A DNA stretch of 64,000 bases from Bacteroidota bacterium. GTDB lineage: Bacteria; Bacteroidota; Bacteroidia; Bacteroidales; NBLH01. The notes under the pieces are model-generated. The model saw only the letters and a program-made list of their open reading frames with translations. It ran no database searches and was not told where the DNA came from. Positions 53,672 to 62,306 of this stretch are shown piece after piece; within the stretch, counting starts at the first letter, position 1, and each line of letters begins with the position of its first letter. The DNA lies in the NCBI GenBank assembly GCA_025361565.1, contig JANYKN010000134.1, positions 106,450 to 170,449 on the forward strand, read 5' to 3'. The position numbers were made by a program, and so were the translations under genes.

Positions 53672-54469
53672 TTATGTAGCCTTAATCTTACCAATCACCC
53701 TAAAAAATATACTCGGGAAAAAACGTTTTAAATGGAACATGATAAATTCTTTTCCACCAATCAATACTTCTGGTTTGCCCTTTCTGATTGCTTTTAGGTA
53801 ATGTTTGGCACAATTTTCAGCCGACATACCTTTTGCTTGGGCTGGATCCATAATGCCATGCGGTTTACCGTCTTTTTCAATGGCATTTACCGAAATACTG
53901 GTATTGATCGAGCCCGGATAAGCAATGGTAACTGATATTCCTTGATGCGCTATTTCCATCCTTAGGGTCTCATAATATCCTTGTATGGCGTGCTTTGCGG
54001 CAGAATAAGAAGAACGTTGGTGAAAACCAAATTTACCCGACAAGCTGCTGGTTGCGGCAATGCAGCCTTCGCCCTTTGCAATCATGGATGGGAGCAATGC
54101 CTTGGTGAGTATGATGTGCGCAAAAAAATCAATCTCCATTATTTTTCTGTCAATTTCAATGGGCGTTTCAGCGGCCAATGAGCGCATGCTTATCCCTCCA
54201 TTGTTGATGAGCAAGAACACTGTTCCATATTTTTCAAGTACTGTTGCAGCCGCATTGCTTACTTCTTCGGGAACGGATAAATCGAATTGGATGGTTTCGC
54301 AGAAAGATGTTGACTTAAGGCACTCCTGTTTTAATTTCTCCAATTCTTCAGCATTTCTATCGGCAATGATTAGCTTGGCGCCTTCTTTTGCAAGTTCCTT
54401 TACCAAAGCCTTACCAATGCCCGAGGCAGCACCAGTTATTAAAACCAAACGATCACGTAATGAAATCAT
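53672..54469 (-). CDS. short-chain dehydrogenase/reductase
   Basis: A 265-residue SDR enzyme of the classical type. The cofactor loop is TGAASGIGKA; NNGGISMRS holds the conserved Asn; the catalytic Ser is in AATSSLSGKFG and the YxxxK motif is YSAAKHAIQG. Substrate is unknown; similar proteins act on sugars, steroid-like alcohols or acyl derivatives. It is on the opposite strand to the arsenic genes and converges with acr3 (36 bp between ends). An AT-rich inverted repeat lies just upstream. Confidence 0.92.
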   Translation of the reverse strand: MISLRDRLVLITGAASGIGKALVKELAKEGAKLIIADRNAEELEKLKQECLKSTSFCETIQFDLSVPEEVSNAAATVLEKYGTVFLLINNGGISMRSLAAETPIEIDRKIMEIDFFAHIILTKALLPSMIAKGEGCIAATSSLSGKFGFHQRSSYSAAKHAIQGYYETLRMEIAHQGISVTIAYPGSINTSISVNAIEKDGKPHGIMDPAQAKGMSAENCAKHYLKAIRKGKPEVLIGGKEFIMFHLKRFFPSIFFRVIGKIKAT

Positions 54470-54485
54470 ACATTATTTTTTACAT

Positions 54486-54533
54486 TAGAATATTTTTATC
54501 CTTAATTCAGGCAAAGATGGTAAAAATATTCTA
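54486..54533. terminator. AT-rich inverted repeat upstream of the SDR gene
   Basis: tagaatattttta (54486-54498) and taaaaatattcta (54521-54533) match perfectly over 13 bp with a 22-nt loop. It lies downstream of the 54576 gene and upstream of the SDR start on the same strand, so it may end the first transcript or act as an operator for the second. Confidence 0.4.
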
Positions 54534-54575
54534 GTTGATTCAATTTTATCATAATGGTATTTAATAGGCATAATT

Positions 54576-54977
54576 TCAGATTGATGATGTTCTCATACTA
54601 AAAAAATATGAACCATTCGCATTCTCAGCTACTATGTTAATGCTCCATTCACCAATATATTCTGGCATTTTTTTTAGTATAACGGTTTGGTGAAATTCCA
54701 TTGTTGTAGTTACGTCAATTTCAAAAATCTTTGGTTTATCTCCATTTGGAGGCCATAGTGTTATTATTATTTTTCCACTATTTACTGTACCTGTTATATC
54801 TATTATCAAAGATGAGAGTTTCCGATCTACTGAAAAGCTTTTGTTTGATTTCATTGATTCTCCTGCAAATGTTTTTTTCAAAGTAAGTTCTGTGCCGTCT
54901 ACACGTTGTGCATAAAGATAATTTTCTGAATCAAAGAAATAAAATGTAAGGATGAGTATTAGTAATGCGTTTTTCAT
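54576..54977 (-). CDS. small exported protein, paralogue of 55028-55426
   Basis: A 133-residue exported protein (signal peptide MKNALLILILTFYFF, then DSENYLYAQ). The mature part is beta-rich with the phrases ELTLKKTF, SSLIIDITGTVNSGKIIITL and YIGEWSINIVAENANGSY. It aligns by eye along its full length with the 132-residue protein encoded 51 bp upstream, sharing ELTL-K, the GTV-x-GKIIxTL core and W-INI. I do not recognise a family; the fold is likely a beta sandwich. The two genes look like a tandem duplication and may be co-transcribed. Confidence 0.65.
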   Translation of the reverse strand: MKNALLILILTFYFFDSENYLYAQRVDGTELTLKKTFAGESMKSNKSFSVDRKLSSLIIDITGTVNSGKIIITLWPPNGDKPKIFEIDVTTTMEFHQTVILKKMPEYIGEWSINIVAENANGSYFFSMRTSSI

Positions 54978-55027
54978 GTTTGAGGTTTTGTATAAATGTT
55001 TTTCGTGAAGTAAAACTATGATGAAAT

Positions 55028-55426
55028 TTACATAAAAGTGATATGAAACTCAAATGAACCGAAAGCATCATCTACCTTAATGTTTATTTGCCAATCTCTT
55101 ATATATTTAGAAGGATTTTTCTTTAAATCAATGGGTTGTACAAGCTTAATATCTGAGGTATTATCGATTTCATAAGTTCTGAAAACATTACCTTTGGGTG
55201 TAGAGAGTGTCATAATAATTTTACCCATCGTTACTGTTCCGGATCTATTTATTTGCAAGAAACTACATTTTTCATTTACCACAAATTTTTTATTGGTTTC
55301 GAATGTACTTCTCATAAAATTCTTTTGCAAAGTAAGTTCTGAAACATCCTCAAATTGAGCATACAAACAAATCACTGATTTTAAGAAACAAACTGAAAAA
55401 ATTAGTATTAAAAATGCTTTTTTCAT
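55028..55426 (-). CDS. small exported protein, paralogue of 54576-54977
   Basis: A 132-residue exported protein with signal peptide (MKKAFLILIFSVCFLKS, then VICLYAQ). Core motifs shared with its neighbour: SELTLQKNF, SGTVTMGKIIMTLS, and YIRDWQINIKVDDAFGSF. Identity between the two seems moderate, so the duplication is not recent. No function can be assigned. It is the first gene of a minus-strand pair and its start faces the Gfo/Idh gene across a 325-bp divergent region. Confidence 0.65.
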   Translation of the reverse strand: MKKAFLILIFSVCFLKSVICLYAQFEDVSELTLQKNFMRSTFETNKKFVVNEKCSFLQINRSGTVTMGKIIMTLSTPKGNVFRTYEIDNTSDIKLVQPIDLKKNPSKYIRDWQINIKVDDAFGSFEFHITFM

Positions 55427-55751
55427 AAATAAAATTTTAGTTAACCGTTTTTTTTGGATATAATTTCAGGATAAATTATTCTGTTTTCATCTAACGTTTG
55501 ATTAAGATATTCTAATTTTTATAAATTTTTATCTTTTTGATAATCTAAGTTCTACAATATAACTCTTTCTATTGAATTTCAAATCAACCTGTCAAATAAT
55601 GATAGTAAAAAATTTAAAGCAATTATACAATATTAGAAATATTCTTTCCTCTTTTTTTCTACAGGATAAATACTTTTTGCCAAAATAATTGGTACATTTA
55701 ATTCATCATAAACTTGTTTTAAAAATCATTAACCACTTAACAATTAACTAT
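55427..55751. other. 325-bp divergent promoter region
   Basis: AT-rich region between the divergent small exported protein and the Gfo/Idh/MocA gene. No gene, clear hairpin or clean promoter pair was recognised; an in-frame TTG at 55689 would extend the Gfo/Idh protein upstream but lies before its Tat signal. Confidence 0.5.
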
Positions 55752-57020
55752 ATGAGTACATCCGATTTTAACCGAAGACGCTTTCTGAAAATTACGGCTG
55801 GGAGTTTGGCTGGTATCATGATTGTTCCACGACATGTATTGGGAGGTAAAGGCTATACAGCCCCAAGCGATCAGCTAACCAAAGCGATTATTGGAGTAGG
55901 AGGGATGGGCAAAAACCATATTCCTTACGAAGATACCCGTGTGGTTGCTATTTGCGATGTTGATAAGTTACATATTAACGAAACATTAGATATTGTTGGA
56001 AAAGATGTTAAAGCTTATCACGATTTTCGCGAAATGCTTTTACAACCTGATATAGACATCGTTCACATTGCCACACCTCCACATTGGCATGGATTAATGG
56101 CAGTTGAAGCTGCCCGTGCAGGAAAAGATATCTGGTGCGAAAAACCAATGACTCGTACAATTGGAGAGGGAATCCGGGTTGTTGATGAGGTAAATAAATA
56201 TGGTAGGATGTTCAGGTTAAATACTTGGTTTAGATTTAAAGATGATTTTTATGGACTTGGAACGGATGTTAAACCACTTAAAAAACTTTTACTAAGCGGT
56301 GTTTTAGGGTGGCCACTCAAAGTCACTGTGAGTGGAATCACTGGCTACGACTGGAAATTCTATTGGAGCGGGCAAACCAATCTCAAACCTGAGCCAATTC
56401 CAGAAAATTTGGATTATGATATGTGGCTTGGCCCTGCACCATACAAACCCTACAATCCTGAGCGTGTCCATGCTAAATTCCGTGGTTATTGGGATTATGA
56501 TGGAGGTGGATTGGGCGATATGGGTCAGCATTATTTGGATCCGGTACAATATCTTCTTGGAAAAGACGAAACAAGCCCGATAAAAGTTGAAGTTGATGCA
56601 CCTCAGCAACATTACGATGCAGTTGGTTCTTGGCGCAGAATTGAATATACTTATGCCGATGGTTGCAAAATTATTCTTGATGGCGAAAACCGGGATAAAA
56701 ATGCCGCTTTTATTGAAGGGCCACATGGAAAAATCTTTAAAGGTTTGAAATCCGATATTCCTTCAATTAATAAATTGATTGAAACCATGCGTGAACCAAT
56801 GCCTCAGATTGGAACTTTTTCTGAGTCGGTCCGCACACGTCAAAAATTTGCTTTAAATGAAATGAACGGACACAGATCATGCACACTTATCAATTTGGGA
56901 GTAAATGCATTACGCCTTGGCCGTACTTTAAACTACGATCCGGTAAATCAAAAATTTATAAATGATGAGGCAGCCAATCACTTAATCAATCAACCGATGA
57001 GAGGTCCTTGGACATTTTAA
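55752..57020 (+). CDS. Tat-exported Gfo/Idh/MocA-family sugar oxidoreductase
   Basis: A 422-residue NAD(P)-dependent oxidoreductase. The N-terminus is a twin-arginine signal, FNRRRFLKITAGSLAG, which decides the start at 55752. The Rossmann part has AIIGVGGMGKNH and VVAICDVDKLH; the catalytic Lys is in WCEKPMTRT; a GGGLGDMGQHYLDPVQ segment supplies the His-type active-site residues. The Tat-exported Gfo/Idh proteins of Bacteroidota oxidise sugar hydroxyls, in studied cases at C3 of glucosides, with tightly bound cofactor. The next gene, starting 30 bp later, carries two 3-keto-glycoside hydrolase domains, which supports this role. Confidence 0.9.
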   Translation: MSTSDFNRRRFLKITAGSLAGIMIVPRHVLGGKGYTAPSDQLTKAIIGVGGMGKNHIPYEDTRVVAICDVDKLHINETLDIVGKDVKAYHDFREMLLQPDIDIVHIATPPHWHGLMAVEAARAGKDIWCEKPMTRTIGEGIRVVDEVNKYGRMFRLNTWFRFKDDFYGLGTDVKPLKKLLLSGVLGWPLKVTVSGITGYDWKFYWSGQTNLKPEPIPENLDYDMWLGPAPYKPYNPERVHAKFRGYWDYDGGGLGDMGQHYLDPVQYLLGKDETSPIKVEVDAPQQHYDAVGSWRRIEYTYADGCKIILDGENRDKNAAFIEGPHGKIFKGLKSDIPSINKLIETMREPMPQIGTFSESVRTRQKFALNEMNGHRSCTLINLGVNALRLGRTLNYDPVNQKFINDEAANHLINQPMRGPWTF

Positions 57021-57049
57021 CAAACCAATTTAACATTAATTTTAAAAGA

Positions 57050-60000
57050 ATGAAAAAGCTAAACAAATATATTGTAACAGGATTATTAATTTTAATGATT
57101 AATTTTCACGTCAATGCGCAGGATGTCAGGCTTCTGAAAACCAAAGTTGCAGATATTCTGATGCAAATGCCAACAAAAAGTGCAGATCAGTCTAACGCTT
57201 TAATGAATCAAATTGTTGGCTTCGGCGATGATGGACTAACTGATATTTTGGGTATGCTCAGGGCTCCGGGGGATGGTGATGATGTTTCTGCCCGTTTTGC
57301 GCTAACTAGTCTTGCCCGTTTTTCAAGTCAAAAAGGTCACGAAAAAGATTGGGATTGGATGCAAACTCAATTTTTAAAAGCAATTCAAACTGGCTCAAAT
57401 AAAGATATTCAGACTTATTTGATGAACCAACTAAATTATGGAGCAAATGATTCATGTGTTGATTTGCTTAAAAATTATTTAAATGACGATCAGTTATGCG
57501 AGCCCACCGTGCAAGTCTACCTTTCTTTGCGCTCCGAAAAAGCTGAGCAGGCTCTTGTTGCAGCTTTGCCAATAAGCACCGGGGGCAATCAAATAACAAT
57601 TGTAAAAGCACTTGGCGAGTTCAATTCAAATTTAGCTTTGCCGGATATTAGTAAATTGGAAGGTTCTTCAAATATCGTGCTTCAACGAACCGTTTTATCG
57701 GCACTATCCAATATTGGTGATGCAATTTCTGATTCCATTCTTTGGAGTGCTGCTCAAAAGGTTAATTTTGAATATGAGCCAACTGAAGCTGCTTCCGCAT
57801 TTCTTAAATATGCCGCAAATTTAGGCGCAAATAAAGAATTTGTGCTTTGTAAGCAAGCATGTTTAGATATTATCGGTGCCAATACTCAGAAACATCTATT
57901 ACACAATCAAGCAGCGGCATTGAAAATTTATTCACAATATTTCAAAACCCTTGTTATGCCTCTTTTATTAAAGAGTATTGATAATCCTGACAGTAGTTTT
58001 AGAATGGCAATACTCCAGATTGCTTTGCCAATTACAGATCCTGATTTTAGCTCGAAATGGATAAATAAGGCAAATGAAGCATCGTCAGATATAAAAGCTG
58101 ATATTGTTTATATGTTTGGTTTGCGCGGAGATAAAACTGCTGTTTCATTTATAAGGGAAAACTTAAATCATGAATCAGAAAAAGTAAGAGATGAAGCAAT
58201 TTGGGCACTTGTTAAGCTTGATGAGCAAACAGCAATATCTGATTTACTAAGTCATTTGGGCGAAGGTAAGGATTTGGAAGTGACAGAGAAAGCCTTAAAC
58301 ACATTGATAGACGAAAAACAATTGGATAAAGTGTCTGATGCACTGAGTGTGGCTAAAGATTCTGGAAAACCGGCACTTATTAATTTAATTGCTTCAAAAT
58401 CAGGTAAACGCTTTTTTAAAACTGTTTATTCATATGTTTCAAGTAATGATGTTGTAATTAAATCTACTGCTATAGACGCACTTAAAAATCTCTCCACGTT
58501 TAACGATTTGGAAAACCTATTTCAACTTTTACCGGAATTAACAAATAAAATGGATATTGAAAACCTGCAATCGTCAATGAACAATGCTATTGCAGATACA
58601 GATAATCCAGAATCAGCTGCTGATTTGGTTTTATCATCGTTAGAAAAATCATCAAAAAAAGATTTAATTATTCCGATATTGCCAAATGTAGGAGGTGCCA
58701 AAGTATTAAATGTGCTTGTAAAACTGTATGGTGATCCTGACCAGGCAATTAGTAAAGCAGCTTTTCTGGCCCTTGTTGATTGGAAGAATCCGGATGCTTC
58801 GATACATTTGTTCGATATTTGCAGGGATGGGATACCTGAATTTCACGAGCAGGCATTTGCAGGCTATGTTAATCAAATCATAAAATCATCATTACCAGAT
58901 GATCAAAAGTTATTGAAGCTCCAGAAAATAATGCCAATGGCAAAAAACGATAAAGAAAAAACCATGCTGTTGGAGTCGCTTTCTAAGGTAAAAACATTTC
59001 TTTCTTTGGTTTTTGTAAGTAATTATATTGATAATCTGGGATTGCAGCAAGTAGCCATCAACAGTGCAATTCAGATTGCCATGCCAGATGTCGGCGACAA
59101 AACCGGTTTTACTGGCATTATTCCAAAAACAATTGCTCAAAAATGTATGGAACTTGTTAATGGTCCCGAAAGTAGTTATGTCAAGGAAAATATTAAGAAA
59201 TATATAGAATCAATGCCTGCCGATTCAGGTTTTGTTTCCATTTTCAATGGAAAAGATTTGACTGGTTGGAAAGCATATGTGACAAATCCAATCGAATTAA
59301 AGGCAATGAAACCCAAATCTTTAATAAAAAAACAACTTAAGGCGAATAAAAAATTACCTGTTAACTGGAATGTGAAAGATGGAATGATCGTCTTTAGCGG
59401 CGAAGGAAATAATTTGCTTTCTGAAAAGGAATATGGTGATTTTGAAATGATTGTTAACTGGCGAATCACAAAAAAAGGCGACAGTGGAATTTATCTCAGG
59501 GGTACTCCTCAAGTTCAAATTTGGGATACTTCACGAATTGATGTGGGTGCCCAGGTTGGTTCTGGAGGTTTATACAATAACCAACAAAACCAAAGTATAC
59601 CACTCAAAGTGGCTGATAATCCAATCGATGAATGGAATACATTCCGGATTACTTTGATTGGAGAACGTGTAACTGTTTATCTGAATGGTGAATTAGTTGT
59701 TGATAATACAACTCTGGAAAACTATTGGGATAAAAATATTCCTATTTTCCCAAAAGGAACAGTTGAATTGCAGGCACATGGAACCGACCTTGCATTCAAA
59801 GATATTTATATCCGTGAAATTTTAAAAAACGAGACAGGTCTTTCTGAACAGGAAAAAGAAGAAGGTTTCTTTCCAGTGTTTAATGGTAAAAACCTTGATG
59901 GTTGGGTTGGTGATAAAGTAAATTATTCAGCAATTGATGGTAATATAGTAATTCAACCTTCAAACGGTGAAGGAGGAGGTAACTTATTTACCGAAAAAGA

Positions 60001-60442
60001 ATTTAGCGATTTTAATTTCCGTTTCGAATTTCAATTGACACCGGCAGCTAACAATGGATTGGGAATCCGCACTCCACTTGAAGGTGATGCTGCATACATG
60101 GGCATGGAACTTCAAATATTGGATAACGAAGCACCGGTTTATGCAGATTTGAAACCTTATCAATACCATGGTTCTGTTTATGGTGTTATACCTGCAAAAC
60201 GTGGTTTTCTAAAACCAACAGGCGAATGGAACAGTGAGGAGGTAATAGTTAAAGGCAAAAATGTAAAAGTCATTTTGAACGGGACTGTAATTGTAGATGG
60301 GAATATTGAAGAAGCAAGTAAAAATGGTACAATCGATCACAATGAACATCCCGGTTTATTGAGGGATAAAGGTCATATTGGATTTTTAGGTCATGGTTCT
60401 GTTGTTTCGTTTAGAAATATTAGGATCAAGGAGCTTAAATAA
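57050..60442 (+). CDS. exported HEAT-repeat protein with two DUF1080 domains
   Basis: A 1130-residue exported protein. Signal peptide MKKLNKYIVTGLLILMI, then NFHVNAQ. Residues about 30-720 are HEAT-like helical repeats (for example EKVRDEAIWALVKLDEQTA). Two DUF1080 (3-keto-disaccharide hydrolase, beta-sandwich) domains follow: the first opens with FNGKDLTGWKAYV near residue 728, the second with FNGKNLDGWVGD near 943 and ends at the C-terminus. DUF1080 proteins act on 3-keto-glycosides made by Gfo/Idh enzymes in studied Bacteroides systems. The HEAT part may hold partners or substrate. The ATG at 57050 is chosen; an in-frame TTG at 57008 overlaps the upstream gene. Confidence 0.88.
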   Translation: MKKLNKYIVTGLLILMINFHVNAQDVRLLKTKVADILMQMPTKSADQSNALMNQIVGFGDDGLTDILGMLRAPGDGDDVSARFALTSLARFSSQKGHEKDWDWMQTQFLKAIQTGSNKDIQTYLMNQLNYGANDSCVDLLKNYLNDDQLCEPTVQVYLSLRSEKAEQALVAALPISTGGNQITIVKALGEFNSNLALPDISKLEGSSNIVLQRTVLSALSNIGDAISDSILWSAAQKVNFEYEPTEAASAFLKYAANLGANKEFVLCKQACLDIIGANTQKHLLHNQAAALKIYSQYFKTLVMPLLLKSIDNPDSSFRMAILQIALPITDPDFSSKWINKANEASSDIKADIVYMFGLRGDKTAVSFIRENLNHESEKVRDEAIWALVKLDEQTAISDLLSHLGEGKDLEVTEKALNTLIDEKQLDKVSDALSVAKDSGKPALINLIASKSGKRFFKTVYSYVSSNDVVIKSTAIDALKNLSTFNDLENLFQLLPELTNKMDIENLQSSMNNAIADTDNPESAADLVLSSLEKSSKKDLIIPILPNVGGAKVLNVLVKLYGDPDQAISKAAFLALVDWKNPDASIHLFDICRDGIPEFHEQAFAGYVNQIIKSSLPDDQKLLKLQKIMPMAKNDKEKTMLLESLSKVKTFLSLVFVSNYIDNLGLQQVAINSAIQIAMPDVGDKTGFTGIIPKTIAQKCMELVNGPESSYVKENIKKYIESMPADSGFVSIFNGKDLTGWKAYVTNPIELKAMKPKSLIKKQLKANKKLPVNWNVKDGMIVFSGEGNNLLSEKEYGDFEMIVNWRITKKGDSGIYLRGTPQVQIWDTSRIDVGAQVGSGGLYNNQQNQSIPLKVADNPIDEWNTFRITLIGERVTVYLNGELVVDNTTLENYWDKNIPIFPKGTVELQAHGTDLAFKDIYIREILKNETGLSEQEKEEGFFPVFNGKNLDGWVGDKVNYSAIDGNIVIQPSNGEGGGNLFTEKEFSDFNFRFEFQLTPAANNGLGIRTPLEGDAAYMGMELQILDNEAPVYADLKPYQYHGSVYGVIPAKRGFLKPTGEWNSEEVIVKGKNVKVILNGTVIVDGNIEEASKNGTIDHNEHPGLLRDKGHIGFLGHGSVVSFRNIRIKELK

Positions 60443-60457
60443 ATAAAATTCCACAAG

Positions 60458-60490
60458 AGATCTTTCGGGTTTTTAAAACCCGAAAGGTCT
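60458..60490. terminator. terminator between convergent genes
   Basis: agatctttcggg and cccgaaaggtct form a long stem over 60458-60490 with a T/A-rich loop and one mismatch. It separates the DUF1080 gene from the convergent aldehyde dehydrogenase gene. Confidence 0.65.
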
Positions 60491-60495
60491 GTATT

Positions 60496-62073
60496 TCAGC
60501 TATTCCCAAACACTCCATCCACTTTCCGCCAAATTTTTAACGGATTTCCATCTTTAAGTTCATCTGGAAGTAAATGTTGTGGTGCGTTCTGAAAAGCAAC
60601 GGGTCTAACAAATCTTTTTATGGCTTCGGGGCCAACTGAAGTAAAACGCCCATCGGTGCTTGCCGGAAATGGTCCTCCATGAATGATTGATGAACATACC
60701 TCAACTCCCGTTGGCGGGCCATTGAAAATAATCCTGCCTGCTTTATCCTCCAGAATTTGAACCAGTTTTACATTTTCTTGCCATTCTTTTTCCGTTGCAA
60801 AAATCGAAACTGTCAATTGCCCTTTTAATAAAGTTGAAAAAGACTCCAATTCCTTCATATCCTTGCATTTAATGATTAAACTGAATGGGCCGAATACTTC
60901 CTCACAAAAGAATGGGTTTTTACGATAGGTTTCAAAATCGACCAGTGCCAAAGTGGGTCTTCCTTTTAATTTTTCGTTTGTATCCGTAGTTTCGATGATC
61001 AATTTAACTCCTTTTTCTTCAAGTAGTTTGCTTCTTTTTTGGTGAAATGATTCCCATATGTTTTTGTTGATGAGCGGAGTGGGGTTTATCAATTGTATTT
61101 GGGAACTCAAAACTTGAATGAAATTGTCAAGCCCTTCTTCTCCAACAGCAGCCATCAATCCGGGTTTGGTGCAAAATTGTCCCATTCCGGTTGCAACGGA
61201 GCTTGCCAATATTTTTCCAATTTCTGTAAAATCATTTTTCAATTTCTCAGGCAATAAAATGATTGGATTCAAACTGCCCATTTCAGCGAATACAGGAATT
61301 GGTTCATTGCGCTCCCTAGCTGCATTGTACAATGCCATACCACCTGCTAATGAGCCTGTAAAACCTACCGACTTTGTTAATGGATGTTTAACCAAACCGA
61401 TTCCAACTTCAAAACCGCCATCATATAAAGTCGAAAATACGCCGTCGGGCATACCTGTTTTAAGTGCGGCTGCATTTATGGCTTCTGCAATCAGCAAATT
61501 GGTTCCGGGATGCGAAGCATGTGCTTTTACAATTACCGGATTACCGGCAGCCAAAGCGGATGCAGTATCGCCACCGGCAGTGGAGTAGGCGAGTGGGAAA
61601 TTACTTGCCGAAAACACAACAACCGGACCTACCGGACGTAGCATTTTTCTAATATCTGGCTTGGGTAACGGTTCACGGTTTGGAATGGCATTGTCAATAG
61701 TTGCCTCAACCCAGGAACCTTCTTGCAATAAACGGCTATAAATCTGCAATTGCCAAATGGTTCGGCCTCTTTCCGATATAATCCTGGCTTCGGACAAACC
61801 GCTTTCGGCTGCAACTCTTTCAATGAGTGCATCTCCAAGGTTCATAATTTCATCAGCGATTGCATCTAAAAATGCGGCCTTTTGTTTTCCGCTAAAATGT
61901 TTGTAAACGGAATATGCTTTCCAGGTCTTTTGCATTGCCAGTTCAATTTCATTTTCAGTGGCAGAAAAAAAGCTTTCGTCCAATTCTTGCAAGGTAGATG
62001 GATTAAAGGCTTTAAAGGTTTTTGAACCTTCGGAAGATAAAGAAAAACCGATTCTGTTTTTTCCGTGTATCAT
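60496..62073 (-). CDS. NADP-type aldehyde dehydrogenase (dioxovalerate DH-like)
   Basis: A 525-residue aldehyde dehydrogenase. The start at 62073 (MIHGKNRIGF) is chosen; an ATG at 62208 would add 45 residues unlike the family. Catalytic Glu and Cys are in PVFAEMGSLNP and GMGQFCTKPG; the cofactor loop is SVGFTGSLAGG. The GMGQFCTKPG wording and a C-terminus with RFVRPVAFQNAP point to the alpha-ketoglutaric semialdehyde (2,5-dioxovalerate) dehydrogenase branch, which ends non-phosphorylated pentose or hydroxyproline degradation. No pathway partner is adjacent, so this substrate is tentative. Confidence 0.9.
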   Translation of the reverse strand: MIHGKNRIGFSLSSEGSKTFKAFNPSTLQELDESFFSATENEIELAMQKTWKAYSVYKHFSGKQKAAFLDAIADEIMNLGDALIERVAAESGLSEARIISERGRTIWQLQIYSRLLQEGSWVEATIDNAIPNREPLPKPDIRKMLRPVGPVVVFSASNFPLAYSTAGGDTASALAAGNPVIVKAHASHPGTNLLIAEAINAAALKTGMPDGVFSTLYDGGFEVGIGLVKHPLTKSVGFTGSLAGGMALYNAARERNEPIPVFAEMGSLNPIILLPEKLKNDFTEIGKILASSVATGMGQFCTKPGLMAAVGEEGLDNFIQVLSSQIQLINPTPLINKNIWESFHQKRSKLLEEKGVKLIIETTDTNEKLKGRPTLALVDFETYRKNPFFCEEVFGPFSLIIKCKDMKELESFSTLLKGQLTVSIFATEKEWQENVKLVQILEDKAGRIIFNGPPTGVEVCSSIIHGGPFPASTDGRFTSVGPEAIKRFVRPVAFQNAPQHLLPDELKDGNPLKIWRKVDGVFGNS

Positions 62074-62306
62074 GATATACTTTTTTATGTTGAAAGATTG
62101 TAAAATAAAAAATGGTTTAATGCTCCGGAAATTGATCCCTTTTTGTAGTTTTGCTTTGCAGACAATTTCTTCATTCACAAAAATACTGAAATAATGTCTG
62201 TCGTGCATTCAGTTTTTGAACTTTTGTATAACAATTTGGAGATTAATTGTAATTTCAAAAAATGATTTGCCTGGTTTGAATTAGCCTTATTTTAAAACTA
62301 GAACCA

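Noticed and set aside
62074..62208. 45-residue N-terminal extension of the aldehyde dehydrogenase
   Set aside because: Family members start near MIHGKNRIG; the extension has no match to the family or to a signal peptide.
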